DNA from: Alistipes sp.
GTDB taxonomy: Bacteria > Bacteroidota > Bacteroidia > Bacteroidales > Rikenellaceae
DNA: 64,000 nt
Reading direction: 5' to 3'
Assembly (NCBI GenBank): GCA_021201825.1
Contig: JAJQED010000030.1
Location: 1 to 64,000 of the forward strand
Shown here: one piece after another, positions 17,404 through 26,273 of the stretch
Position numbering within the stretch: the stretch's first letter is position 1
How the letters are laid out: each line of letters starts with the position of its first letter
Translations under genes and position numbers: made by a program
The notes under the pieces: generated by a model
Database searches by the model: none
The model's input: the letters and a program-made list of their open reading frames with translations, nothing else
Told to the model about the DNA's origin: nothing

Positions 17404-19704
17404 TCAGAACTTGAAATTATAGGATACCGACGGGATGATCCCGAACAGGGACCTCTGGACCGTCTTGGTCCCGGAGGGCTTATGGTCGTCGTCCTCGAAG
17501 ACGATAAGGAACGGGTTGTAGCGGCAATATGCATTGTAGACCCCGAACACCCATTCGCGGGTATAGCGTTTGTTCACCTTGCGGTGGGTGGCGCTTATAT
17601 CGAGGCGGTGATAGTCCGGGGCGCGGTAGCCGTTCCGTTCGGCATAATAATAGACCGTCTCCCCGTTCACCTGGTATTTGGCACTTGGTGCGGTCAGGGC
17701 CTGGCCGGTATTATAGACCCACGTTGCGGCCATCTGCCAGCCGCGCGGCAGGTTGTACATCCCGACCACCGATATGTCGTGCCGCCGGTCGTTCCCGGCA
17801 GTATACCACCGGTCGTTGTTGATGCCGTCGATCTTGTTCTCCGACCAGGAAAGGGTGTAGGATACCCAGCCGGTCAGCCGCCCGGTGTTCTTGCGGGCAT
17901 AGGCCTCGATGCCGTAAGAGCGTCCCTTGCCGGGCAGAACGAGCCGTTCCAGTTCAATCTCCGAATTGAAAGATTTGCCGTCCTTGTAATCGAGGATATT
18001 ACGGATCGTCTTGTAATAACCCTCGATGGAAAATTCATAGGTCTGTTTCCCGGTCAGCATCACATACCCGAGGCTGAGCTGGTCGGACTCCTGCGGTTTG
18101 ACCAGGTTACTGCTCATCGTGTAGCGGTCCATCGGCATCGACATGTTCAGGTTCCGCAGGGAGTGGATATTCTGGGAGGTGCGGCTGTAGCCCGCCTTGA
18201 TACTGCGGTTGCGGTCGATGCTGTAATTCAGGCTGGCCCGGGGTTCCAGAACCAGGTAGGTATTGACGAAATCTCCCCGGCCGTAGGTGAGTGTCTGAAC
18301 TATATCCCCGTTGGCGTCCAGTATATAATACGGCGAGCCGCCGAGGGCCGAAAACGCGTTTAGCCGCAGGCCTACGGAAACGGTGAGGTTATCCTTGACT
18401 ATCCATTCGTCGTTTATCCAAACGGCATTTTCCCAGGCGTAGCGCCGTTCTTTCTCGCGGTAGTTGTTCATATCCCACTCGGCGGATTTAAGGTCGATGT
18501 AGACCGACTCGAACCCGAACCGCACGGAATGGCGGGAATGAGGAGTCCACGAGAAATCTTCCCGCAGGCCGTATTTGCGGATATGGGTGTCGAAGCTGTT
18601 GGCGACGTCCAGGATGTCTATGCTGTTGTCGGACAGGAACGAGGTGAGGATAAAGGAGGTGTTGGAATAGAGCCGGTCGTTATACTGGCGGAACCACCGC
18701 GCGGTGGTGGCAATATTGCCCCATTTCATCCGCATCAGGTCGTCGAGGCCCATATTGTCCCTGCCCATGAAGAACGACACGAACAGTTTGTCCCGCTGGC
18801 CGATATTGTAGTTCACCTTGGAGTTGATATCGTAGAAGTTCAGGGTATTGTTCTTATAATCTTCGGTGAATTTGAGGAACAGGTCGAGGTAACTGCGCCG
18901 GGCCGCCACGAAAAACGATGCTTTGTCGCGCGCAATAGGGCCCTCCACGTTGACCTTGGCCGAGAGTAACCCAACGCTTCCGCTGTAGTTGTAATCCTCC
19001 ATGTTCCCGGTCTTGGTGTTTATGTCGAAGACGGAGGAGACGGCCCCGCCGTACTGCGCCGGTATCTGGCCCTTGTAGAGGGCGGCGTTAGCCAGTGCGT
19101 CGTCGTTGAACGTGGAGAAGATGCCCATCAGGTGCCCCGAATTGTAGATGGTGGCGTCGTCGAGCATGATAAGGTTCTGGGAGGCGGTACCGCCCCTGAC
19201 CTGGAAGCCGCTCGACCCCTCACCCTCGGACTTGATGCCGGGAAGAAGCTGCAGGGAGCGCAGTATATCCCGCTCCCCGAGCAGTGCCGGTATTTTGGCC
19301 ATCTCCGCGATCTCAATCTTCTCCACCCCGGGCAGCACGTTGTCGAGCCGGTCCCGGGCGGACCGTGAAGTGACCGTCACCTGGTCTATGTCGTGGCTCT
19401 CCTCGGACATCGAGACCAGTATCTCTTCGTCGGCCGGCAGGTCTACCTGCAGTTCGACGGTCTCGTACCCGAGAAAGGAAAAAACGAGGGTGGTAGTGCC
19501 GTCGGGGACCGAAAAAGTGAAACGTCCCTGCCCGGTGGTACCGGTGCCGGCGTCGGGGAACTGCCGGCTGTAAACGGTGACCCCGGCCAGCGGCCTGCCG
19601 GTTTCCCGGTCGGTGACCCTGCCCCGGAGCAGGTGGGAGTTCTGACCCCGGCACGGGCTCACGCACAGCATCAGTAAGGCGCCCAGGACGATAAGTTTAT
19701 CCAT
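17404..19704 (-). CDS. TonB-dependent receptor with carboxypeptidase-like N-terminal domain
   Basis: Outer-membrane receptor of 766 residues. The start was set at MDKLIVLGALLMLCVSP, which begins a signal peptide; the upstream extension lacks one. Domains: carboxypeptidase-like regulatory domain (about 28-105, LRGRVTDRETGRPLAGVTVY), TonB plug with GTASQNLIMLDDATIYN (about 185-250), and a 22-strand-type barrel ending in SVSYNFKF. It is clearly shorter than SusC and has no SusD partner; the DUF4249 lipoprotein 4 nt downstream takes that place. A TACCTTTG -7 box lies about 50 nt upstream at 19755-19762. The transported ligand cannot be read from sequence. Confidence 0.93.
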   Translation of the reverse strand: MDKLIVLGALLMLCVSPCRGQNSHLLRGRVTDRETGRPLAGVTVYSRQFPDAGTGTTGQGRFTFSVPDGTTTLVFSFLGYETVELQVDLPADEEILVSMSEESHDIDQVTVTSRSARDRLDNVLPGVEKIEIAEMAKIPALLGERDILRSLQLLPGIKSEGEGSSGFQVRGGTASQNLIMLDDATIYNSGHLMGIFSTFNDDALANAALYKGQIPAQYGGAVSSVFDINTKTGNMEDYNYSGSVGLLSAKVNVEGPIARDKASFFVAARRSYLDLFLKFTEDYKNNTLNFYDINSKVNYNIGQRDKLFVSFFMGRDNMGLDDLMRMKWGNIATTARWFRQYNDRLYSNTSFILTSFLSDNSIDILDVANSFDTHIRKYGLREDFSWTPHSRHSVRFGFESVYIDLKSAEWDMNNYREKERRYAWENAVWINDEWIVKDNLTVSVGLRLNAFSALGGSPYYILDANGDIVQTLTYGRGDFVNTYLVLEPRASLNYSIDRNRSIKAGYSRTSQNIHSLRNLNMSMPMDRYTMSSNLVKPQESDQLSLGYVMLTGKQTYEFSIEGYYKTIRNILDYKDGKSFNSEIELERLVLPGKGRSYGIEAYARKNTGRLTGWVSYTLSWSENKIDGINNDRWYTAGNDRRHDISVVGMYNLPRGWQMAATWVYNTGQALTAPSAKYQVNGETVYYYAERNGYRAPDYHRLDISATHRKVNKRYTREWVFGVYNAYCRYNPFLIVFEDDDHKPSGTKTVQRSLFGIIPSVSYNFKF

Positions 19705-19754
19705 ATGTATCTTAAACGGGTAGTGCCGGGGAATTACCCCGGCCGGTAACCCCG

Positions 19755-19762
19755 CAAAGGTA
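19755..19762 (-). promoter_or_regulatory. -7 box of the TonB receptor operon
   Basis: CAAAGGTA on the plus strand reads TACCTTTG on the minus strand, an exact TAnnTTTG match, 50 bases before the receptor start. No good -33 TTTG is visible at 19-21 bp. Confidence 0.5.
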
Positions 19763-19955
19763 TGGTAAATATGTAACGTTTTCCCGACCGGGCAGGAATT
19801 ATCGGACAGGAAAAAAGAAAAATATACGAACGATAGGCCCGATGCCCGGAAGATTATCCGGCCCGGCTGTCCGGGTGGAAATAAGTCCGGGTAAAAGGTT
19901 GGGGGGTATGGGCTCGATACCGACTTTGAGAAGCGCATCACCGCCGGCTGTGAAT

Positions 19956-20516
19956 TCAATCCGTAGATCCCCACCGGGGCATATCACAATCCAGCCCGAA
20001 CAGGTCGAGCGCCCGCACCACGGTATGGGACACGATATCGTTCACGGAGGACGGGCGGGTGTAGAACGACGGCACGGGCGGCATGACCACGGCCCCCATT
20101 TCCGTCACGGCCGCCATAGTGCGTATATGGCCCAGATGGAGCGGTGTCTCCCGGAACAAAAGAACGACCCGCCGCCGCTCTTTGAGGCTCACGTCGGCGG
20201 CACGGGTAAGTAGCGTGGAGGTTACGCCTGTAGCTATCTCCGACAGGGTCTTTACCGTGCAGGGGGCTATAAGCATTCCGGCGGTCTTATATGAACCGCT
20301 GGCAATGGGCGCCCCGATATCGTGCGTATCGTAAATCCTGTCGGCAAGGGAACGCAGGTCGGCGCGGGATTTACGAAGCTCCAGCTCCAGTACCCGTTCC
20401 GCCGAAGTGCTGACAATAAGGTGGGTTTCCACGCCGCATCTTCCCAATAGTTCGAGGGCCTTGAGCCCGTATTCCACCCCGGTCGCCCCGGTTATGCCCA
20501 CGATGATCTTATTCAT
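19956..20516 (-). CDS. ubiX: UbiX-like flavin prenyltransferase
   Basis: Enzyme of 186 residues that should make prenylated FMN from FMN and dimethylallyl phosphate, the cofactor of UbiD decarboxylases. Diagnostic features: N-terminal Rossmann-like GITGATGVEYGL, the central APIASGSYKTAGMLIAPCT segment, and RETPLHLGHI near 125-135 with PPVPSFYTRPSSVNDIV in the C-terminal part. The length is normal for the family. The gene follows the UbiD-family gene (57-nt gap) and is the last of the marR-MFS-ubiD-ubiX operon. Its role may be dedicated to the neighbouring decarboxylase rather than to ubiquinone/menaquinone synthesis. Confidence 0.93.
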   Translation of the reverse strand: MNKIIVGITGATGVEYGLKALELLGRCGVETHLIVSTSAERVLELELRKSRADLRSLADRIYDTHDIGAPIASGSYKTAGMLIAPCTVKTLSEIATGVTSTLLTRAADVSLKERRRVVLLFRETPLHLGHIRTMAAVTEMGAVVMPPVPSFYTRPSSVNDIVSHTVVRALDLFGLDCDMPRWGSTD

Positions 20517-20573
20517 AATCGCTTTCGAAAAAGAAACGGCAGGCCATCCCGGCCTGCCGTTGTCGGGAAACTG

Positions 20574-22067
20574 TTATTTTTTCATCCAGTCGGGCAGGAA
20601 CGGCGTCACGTCCACATCCTTGAACTGGGCCCTGATAAATTTGTCTTTCAGTTTATACGGCACCGTGCAGTCGAAAATGGTCTTGGTCGATATGCCGTGC
20701 GCGAGGATCAGGGGGTCGAATGCCGGGTCCTGCGACGGATCCAGCTGGTGGCAGCGCACTCCCGGGATAAAGACCGTGCTGATATTCCCCTGGTAACGGG
20801 TAGTGAGCGCCCACAGTACGTCGTTCGTATCGAAAATATCTACGTCTTCGTCTACCAGTATCACCTGTTTCAACTCCGAATATACTCCGAACGCCATGAG
20901 GGCGGCCTGACGCTCGCGGCCCTGGTCGTTCTCCGAACGCTTCTTCACCTGAAGGATCGAAAGGAACTTGCCGCCGCCCGACGGATGGGCGTAGACGTTC
21001 TGCAGGAAGCCGGGCATCGAGGCCTCGACTATATTGTAGATACTCGCTTCGGTGGGTATACCGGCAAGGTTTACGTGTTCCTCTCCCGGCCCGACGAGGG
21101 TTTGAAGAATGGCGTTTTTGCGCATGGTGACCGCCTTGACCTTGATCACCGGCAGGGAGGGGTTGGCCGTACCCTCATAGCCGGGGAATTCGGGCATTGC
21201 ATAACCCGTTTTCGTGTTCTGGTCTTCCGCGACCCGGACATTAGGCAATATTTCCCCCTCGATGACGATCTCGGCATTGGCTATGGACTTCTGTTTGACC
21301 GTAAGCGCATCCACCAGCTCGACACCTTTTCCCCTCAGGCCGCCGGCGATCTTCAGCTCGTCATAACCCAGCGGGGTCGTAGGGGCCTCGAAGCAGGCAC
21401 TGATATGGACCGCCGGGTCGAGCCCCATATTGATGGTCACGGGAAACGGTTTGCCCGCCTTTTCGGCCTTTTGCCGGAAAGCGTCTATATGCCGTCCAAG
21501 GGCGAAAAAGATGGATATTTCATCCTTGCCCTGCACGCAAAGGCGGTGTATGGTAACGTCCGTGTGACCGGTATCGGGATCGGAACCCATCACCAGGCCC
21601 ATGCAGAAATATGGCCCGGCGTCCTGCGGGGTATTGGTAGGTGCCGGCAGGAGCTTCCTGAGGTCGAATCCCTCTTCGTCGGCCTTATGGACAACCTCCT
21701 GGCAGAGGGCTTTGGACTTGTCGACGAATACGGGGTCGACCGTGTTTTTGCGCGCTTCGCCCATGTGTTTGCCGAGGTTCTCGGACGGGGCGCCCAGCAT
21801 AGCGGCGACCCTTTTGCGGCTTGCTATCATCCCCACCAGTACCCGGGAGCCGGGATAGCCTTTGACGTTATTGAACATCATTGCCGGTCCTATCCGGGTA
21901 GGTCTCATTACGGTGCCGCCGGCGCCGATCTTGCGGTATATCCCGGCAAGCTCGTCTTTGGGGTCCACCTCGATATCCGTTTCATGGTATTCGTGCGGCA
22001 GTGTTTTCAACAACTCGATCGCGCTGCGCAGATCGTCTACCTGTACTTTCTGTTCCTGGTTTTCCAT
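20574..22067 (-). CDS. UbiD-family prenyl-FMN-dependent (aromatic acid) decarboxylase
   Basis: Enzyme of 497 residues for reversible non-oxidative decarboxylation, probably of an aromatic acid such as a hydroxybenzoate or gallate. The catalytic E-R-E set of the family can be placed: Arg175 in TIHRLCVQG, Glu293 and Glu298 in MPEFPGYEG with the usual five-residue spacing; Glu270 in EIVIEG fits the metal ligand. Sequence style resembles phenolic-acid decarboxylases (LpdC type) more than UbiD of ubiquinone synthesis, but substrate assignment is an inference. It starts 5 nt after the MFS transporter and is followed by ubiX, the cofactor-supplying gene. MarR control is likely. Confidence 0.9.
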   Translation of the reverse strand: MENQEQKVQVDDLRSAIELLKTLPHEYHETDIEVDPKDELAGIYRKIGAGGTVMRPTRIGPAMMFNNVKGYPGSRVLVGMIASRKRVAAMLGAPSENLGKHMGEARKNTVDPVFVDKSKALCQEVVHKADEEGFDLRKLLPAPTNTPQDAGPYFCMGLVMGSDPDTGHTDVTIHRLCVQGKDEISIFFALGRHIDAFRQKAEKAGKPFPVTINMGLDPAVHISACFEAPTTPLGYDELKIAGGLRGKGVELVDALTVKQKSIANAEIVIEGEILPNVRVAEDQNTKTGYAMPEFPGYEGTANPSLPVIKVKAVTMRKNAILQTLVGPGEEHVNLAGIPTEASIYNIVEASMPGFLQNVYAHPSGGGKFLSILQVKKRSENDQGRERQAALMAFGVYSELKQVILVDEDVDIFDTNDVLWALTTRYQGNISTVFIPGVRCHQLDPSQDPAFDPLILAHGISTKTIFDCTVPYKLKDKFIRAQFKDVDVTPFLPDWMKK

Positions 22068-22072
22068 TCGTT

Positions 22073-23266
22073 TTATTTTAGTTTATGTTTTTTATAGTAC
22101 CCCGAACTGTAGATCCTGAACACGATCAGTCCCAAACCGATCAACGCGGCACACAACAGGAACAACTTCAGGAACCCGAACCGCTGTATCAGGTATCCGG
22201 CCAGTGCGATACCGATACCTATGCCAAGGTCCCAGAACGTGAAGTAAGTAGCGTTGGCAACTCCCCGGTGGTCGTCCGTGGCGAGGTTGATGAACATTTC
22301 CTGGAACGCCGGCATTATAAAGCCGTACCCGACACCGGCAAGAACCGCTATGGTAAGGAAAATGGTCTTTGTCATTTCCAGGCTGAACATGGCGAAAGAA
22401 GCAAGCAGGATAATGCTTCCGATATATATCACCGGGACGACATGCCCCTTGTTAAGGGCTTTCCCCGAGACGAACCGGGCGGCAAGGATACCTGCGGCGA
22501 AGATCAAAAAGAAAATCCCTCCCACGCTTTTTACCGCAGCCGTCTGTTCGCTGTAAACCCCGATATAGTTCGAAAGGGCGCCGTAAGCAAACCCGAGGAA
22601 CAGGAACGGAATGGCACAGAGGATGGCATTGGTAAGTATGAAATCGTTGACCGTTCTTTTATGTTTCCCGGTGGCCGGGACGTCCGGTTTTTTGACGGGT
22701 TTAATAAGTATTATCGTGACCAGCCCGAGAACGGCGGCACCGAAAGCACACATGAAAATCACCGTAAACGATACCTTGCCGTAAAGGCCCAGCCCCACGA
22801 ACGGGCCGAGGGCCATGGCGATACTGGTCGCCATCCCGAAATAACCGATACCTTCCCCTTGCCGTGAACGCGGCATAATATCCACGGCAATAGTGTTACC
22901 GCTGACACTGCTCATCCCGAACGCGAAGCCGTGTATCACCCGTAACATTACGAAAACCGTCAGTGTCACGGCAACGGCGTATCCGGCAAATACGGCTGCG
23001 AAAATGGCGTAACAGATCAGGTAAAGCGGTTTGCGGGCGAACTTGTCTACCATAAATCCCGAAAATGGCCGAATGGCCAGGGCCGAGATGGTATAGAGGG
23101 CGATCACGATACCGGCAACCGATTGGGTGGTCTTCAAATCCTGTGTGAGGTAGAACGGGAGTACCGGTAAGAGCATATAGAACGAACCGAACAGCATGAG
23201 GTTCGAAACGAATACCAGTACAAAATCCCGTGTCCATAACCGGGGTTTAACATTTTTTTCCGCCAT
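22073..23266 (-). CDS. MFS transporter
   Basis: Membrane transporter of 397 residues with about 12 predicted helices, beginning with FVLVFVSNLMLFGSFYMLLPVLPFYL. The conserved MFS loop between helices 2 and 3 is visible as GFMVDKFARKPLYLICY. It resembles drug/proton antiporter-like MFS proteins, but its place between marR and ubiD suggests transport of the aromatic acid or of its decarboxylation product. The ATG overlaps the marR stop by one base (TAATG), so the two are translationally coupled. Direction of transport cannot be decided from sequence. Confidence 0.88.
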   Translation of the reverse strand: MAEKNVKPRLWTRDFVLVFVSNLMLFGSFYMLLPVLPFYLTQDLKTTQSVAGIVIALYTISALAIRPFSGFMVDKFARKPLYLICYAIFAAVFAGYAVAVTLTVFVMLRVIHGFAFGMSSVSGNTIAVDIMPRSRQGEGIGYFGMATSIAMALGPFVGLGLYGKVSFTVIFMCAFGAAVLGLVTIILIKPVKKPDVPATGKHKRTVNDFILTNAILCAIPFLFLGFAYGALSNYIGVYSEQTAAVKSVGGIFFLIFAAGILAARFVSGKALNKGHVVPVIYIGSIILLASFAMFSLEMTKTIFLTIAVLAGVGYGFIMPAFQEMFINLATDDHRGVANATYFTFWDLGIGIGIALAGYLIQRFGFLKLFLLCAALIGLGLIVFRIYSSGYYKKHKLK

Positions 23267-23706
23267 TATATCTCTTTTTCAATTAACTTTTTAAACATGG
23301 CCCTTAATGCCGGCTGGTCTATGCCGGTGAAAAAGTCCTCGTTAAACATGTGCACCTTTTTTCGGGCCTGTGCAGCGAGCCTTTGGCCCTCCGCGGTAAG
23401 GGTCAACAACCATGACCTGCTGTCTGCCGGATTCGGTTCGCGGCATATAAGACCCCTGCCAGCCAGTTTCTTTACAATTCCCGAAGCCATAGCCTTGTCC
23501 AGCCGCCGTGCCGAAACGAGCATTCGCTGGCTTACGCTATCGAACTGGGTATTCAACTCGTAGATACCGGCAAGCACCACGAACTGCATATACGTTAGAC
23601 CGAGCGGCCGCAGCATTGCATTGGTTTGGCGCTGGTTCAAAAAGGAAGTTTGCACCAAGAGGTAGCCCAGTTGATCGTCCGGCGTGACGATATTGTTTTT
23701 AGCCAT
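23266..23706 (-). CDS. MarR-family transcriptional regulator
   Basis: Regulator of 146 residues. The ATG at MAKNNIVTPDD was preferred over an upstream TTG that would add ten residues. Winged-helix features: LTYMQFVVLAGIYEL, the recognition helix region VSARRLDKAMASGIVKKLAGRGLI, and the wing PADSRSWLLTLTAEG. MarR proteins usually repress neighbouring genes and release DNA when a phenolic ligand binds, which fits a downstream aromatic acid decarboxylase. It is the first gene of the operon; two TTGCATA copies 11 bp apart lie directly upstream (23719-23736) as a possible operator. The intergenic region to the divergent hydrolase gene is about 200 bp, so both directions may be controlled. Confidence 0.9.
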   Translation of the reverse strand: MAKNNIVTPDDQLGYLLVQTSFLNQRQTNAMLRPLGLTYMQFVVLAGIYELNTQFDSVSQRMLVSARRLDKAMASGIVKKLAGRGLICREPNPADSRSWLLTLTAEGQRLAAQARKKVHMFNEDFFTGIDQPALRAMFKKLIEKEI

Positions 23707-23718
23707 ACGGATAGTTGG

Positions 23719-23736
23719 TATGCAAACTATATGCAA
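23719..23736 (-). promoter_or_regulatory. Candidate MarR operator (direct repeat)
   Basis: On the minus strand TTGCATA occurs twice with starts 11 bp apart (one helical turn), 13 bases before the marR start codon. MarR sites are usually inverted repeats, so this direct repeat is only a candidate. Confidence 0.4.
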
Positions 23737-23902
23737 TTTATCGACCGATGCACAACGGATATGCAGGAATATTCTCTCCGGCTGGCTCCGGCCGGTTTTT
23801 TATTTGGGCTTCAGGGCAAAATTCTTTGGGCCGCCGGGCAATGCCCGGCACGCTTTTTTGCCCTTACTTTGCAGCGGTTAGAATAAGCCAAAAAGAATTG
23901 TG

Positions 23903-24955
23903 ATGAAAAAGGGTTTGATAATGATCGCGGCGTTTACGGCCTCCACGGCGGCCGTTTGCCAGGCGACGCAAAACGAGGGAAAAGATATGGACAGTATGGC
24001 GTATACCTCCCGGTGGGATAAGACTTTCCCGCAAAGTGACAAAGTAGTGCATAAGAAAGTATCCTTTACCAACCGCTTCGGCATAACCCTGATGGGAGAC
24101 CTCTATACCCCGAAGAACGCCGGCGTCGGATCGGCGGCCATCGCCGTATGCGGGCCGTTCGGGGCGGTCAAGGAGCAGTCTTCCGGGCTCTATGCCCAAA
24201 CGATGGCCGAGCGGGGATTCATCACCCTGGCGTTCGACCCGTCATATACCGGGGAAAGCGGTGGAGAGCCGCGTTACGTGGCTTCGCCCGACATCAATAC
24301 CGAGGATTTCAGCGCCGCCGTGGATTTCCTTATAACGCATTCTGACGTGGACCCGGAGTGGATAGGGATAATAGGGATATGCGGATGGGGCGGTTTGGGA
24401 CTTAACGCTGCCGCGATCGATACCCGTATTAAAGCGACCGTGGCCTCCACGATGTACGATATGAGCCGGGTTAAGGCCAACGGGTATAACGATTCGATGG
24501 ACGCAAAAGACCGCTACCGCCTACGCGAGCAGTTGAATGCCCAGCGCACCGAGCAGGCCCGCACCGGCACACCTGCCTATGACGGCGGAGTGGTGGACCC
24601 CCTGCCGCAGGATGCACCCCAGTTTGTAAAGGATTACCACGACTACTATAAGACTCCCCGTGGCTACCATCCCCGTTCGCTGAACTCCAATAACGGATGG
24701 AACGTGACATCGCCCCTTTCGTTTGTAAATACCCGTCAGTTATCCTATACCGGCGAAATACGTAATGCCGTATTGGTGGTACACGGAGAGAATGCCCACT
24801 CGCGCTATTTCGGCGAGGAGGCGTTCGCCACGCTCACCGGCGATAACAAGGAACTGTTTATCGTTCCCGGAGCCAGTCACGTCGACCTGTATGACCGTAT
24901 GGACATTATTCCGTTCGACAGGATCGAGTCGTTTTTCAGCCAGTACCTTAAATAA
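23903..24955 (+). CDS. Exported alpha/beta hydrolase with a probable Cys nucleophile
   Basis: Hydrolase of 350 residues with an N-terminal signal (MIAAFTASTAAVCQA). The start at the second of two adjacent start codons (GTG ATG) was chosen. The alpha/beta fold is visible: VSFTNRFGITLMGDLYTPK, an oxyanion region VCGPFGAVKEQ, and a nucleophile elbow GICGWGG in which Cys takes the place of the usual Ser, as in dienelactone hydrolases. LVVHGENAHSR and the late GASHVDLYDR supply the probable Asp/Glu and His. It is divergent from the marR operon and followed by a cupin gene, suggesting a periplasmic ester- or lactone-processing step linked to the aromatic acid; this link is inferred. No close functional match is known to me. 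Confidence 0.82.
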   Translation: MKKGLIMIAAFTASTAAVCQATQNEGKDMDSMAYTSRWDKTFPQSDKVVHKKVSFTNRFGITLMGDLYTPKNAGVGSAAIAVCGPFGAVKEQSSGLYAQTMAERGFITLAFDPSYTGESGGEPRYVASPDINTEDFSAAVDFLITHSDVDPEWIGIIGICGWGGLGLNAAAIDTRIKATVASTMYDMSRVKANGYNDSMDAKDRYRLREQLNAQRTEQARTGTPAYDGGVVDPLPQDAPQFVKDYHDYYKTPRGYHPRSLNSNNGWNVTSPLSFVNTRQLSYTGEIRNAVLVVHGENAHSRYFGEEAFATLTGDNKELFIVPGASHVDLYDRMDIIPFDRIESFFSQYLK

Positions 24956-25115
24956 TTTACGGATGAAGATACTGTTTCTTCCGTAATGGCTGGAAATTTA
25001 CTCGGTCTGTATGTGAACGGCAAGGCTCCCGGTGTTCGTCCCGAAAGCAGGGAAGACAAAGGCGGTAAAACTCTATGTAAGGGAAAAACAGGAAAATGAT
25101 TTAAAATACCGTAGA

Positions 25116-25625
25116 ATGAAAAAACTATCGTTATTATTAGCGGCGACGGCCATAGCTACCGGCTGCTGCAACCAAGAAACTCACACGGGCGTAGATAACC
25201 CCACCGACCCGAACGGACTGCCGCATATAAGCGACTTTCCGACCGGGGAGCCGAACGACGGATATGCGGAGTATTTCTCGGGACGGAGCTGGCTGGCGCC
25301 GCTTACTACGGACCCACGGCTGAACGTTCTAATATCCAACGTCACGTTCGAGCTGGGTTGCCGGAACAACTGGCACCGCCATACCGGTGGCCAGATACTG
25401 ATCGCAGTGGGTGGCGCCGGTTATTATCAGGAGCGCGGAAAAGATGCCGTCCGGATGGAACCGGGTGATCTTATCGAGATCGCCCCGGACGTGGAACACT
25501 GGCACGGCGCGGCGCCTGACAGCTGGTTCTCCCACCTGGCCATTGCCTGCAATCCGCAAAACAATGTTAATACCTGGCTGGAAGCGGTTACGGATGAAGA
25601 TTACGAACGGGCGGTAGGGAAATAA
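25116..25625 (+). CDS. Cupin-domain lipoprotein
   Basis: Lipoprotein of 169 residues; the start was chosen at MKKLSLLLAATAIATGCC, with adjacent Cys residues at the lipobox. The cupin barrel has metal ligands in NNWHRHTGGQ and a later EHWHGAAP, plus a first motif around VTFELGCRN. Similar cupins occur beside carboxymuconolactone decarboxylase or alpha/beta hydrolase genes and in aromatic ring cleavage; no reaction can be assigned here. It lies 160 nt after the hydrolase gene, in the same direction and probably under its promoter. No start-near signals suggest a separate promoter. Confidence 0.8.
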   Translation: MKKLSLLLAATAIATGCCNQETHTGVDNPTDPNGLPHISDFPTGEPNDGYAEYFSGRSWLAPLTTDPRLNVLISNVTFELGCRNNWHRHTGGQILIAVGGAGYYQERGKDAVRMEPGDLIEIAPDVEHWHGAAPDSWFSHLAIACNPQNNVNTWLEAVTDEDYERAVGK

Positions 25626-25670
25626 AGATCCCGGCACAGCTGAAACCTCCAACCCTTTCCCGCTGTTTTG

Positions 25671-26273
25671 TTATTGGTCAGAAGGATGGTTCTCCGATTT
25701 ATGTTCGGCCAGCCATTTGCGGAACATGTTGCGGTGGTGCTGCTCGTCGGCGATCAGTTTGGCAAGCAACTGAAGGGTGACTTTGGTCGTGCCGTTCTGC
25801 GGCAACTCCCGGACCCGGGCAGTTAATCTCTCGTACTCGGCAATGGTGGCGTTCTCGGATTTGATCCCCAGTTCGACCGCCTCCCGGGCATCGGTTCCGT
25901 ATTCGACATATTTGGTGTCGTATTCCTGAGTGACGTTACCTTTTAGTTTAAGGATGAAGTCGCCGAGCTTATCCATATGCTTCATCTCAACGAGGGCCAC
26001 ACCCATCATCAGTTCGCCCACATCGTCGAACATCGCCTCCTGGGAAACATACTGGTTGATTGCCGTGAGTTCTGAGAAGCCGTTGGTTCCCCGGTAGACG
26101 TCATAGAACCATTCGGGTTCGACCCCCTCGCCCGGTTTTACATCCGTAAATTCGGGATACTCCACATCGGAATCGCTATACTGCATAGCATTGACAAGAC
26201 CCATTGTGAGGTCGTCCAACTGGTTGGTCCCCCTTTTTTTCATCAGACGGAACATTTCGCTTTTCGGTGACAT
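25671..26273 (-). CDS. Ferritin-like diiron-domain protein
   Basis: Protein of 200 residues that looks like a four-helix bundle. The two half-sites of a diiron centre are visible: SELTAINQYVSQ then VEMKHMDKL (Glu...ExxH), and SENATIAEYERL then ADEQHHRNMF (Glu...ExxH). This is the pattern of ferritins, bacterioferritins and rubrerythrins, but the C-terminal rubredoxin domain is absent and the N-terminal 50 residues are a separate, acidic stretch. A role in iron storage or peroxide defence is plausible. It is convergent with the cupin gene and a single-gene unit; start alternatives at the Met in MFRLMKKRG cannot be excluded. Confidence 0.78.
   Translation of the reverse strand: MSPKSEMFRLMKKRGTNQLDDLTMGLVNAMQYSDSDVEYPEFTDVKPGEGVEPEWFYDVYRGTNGFSELTAINQYVSQEAMFDDVGELMMGVALVEMKHMDKLGDFILKLKGNVTQEYDTKYVEYGTDAREAVELGIKSENATIAEYERLTARVRELPQNGTTKVTLQLLAKLIADEQHHRNMFRKWLAEHKSENHPSDQ

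Noticed and set aside
24986-25101. 37-codon frame between the hydrolase and cupin genes (MAGNLLGLYVNGK...)
   Set aside because: Too short and without motif; it could be a remnant, but nothing supports a gene.
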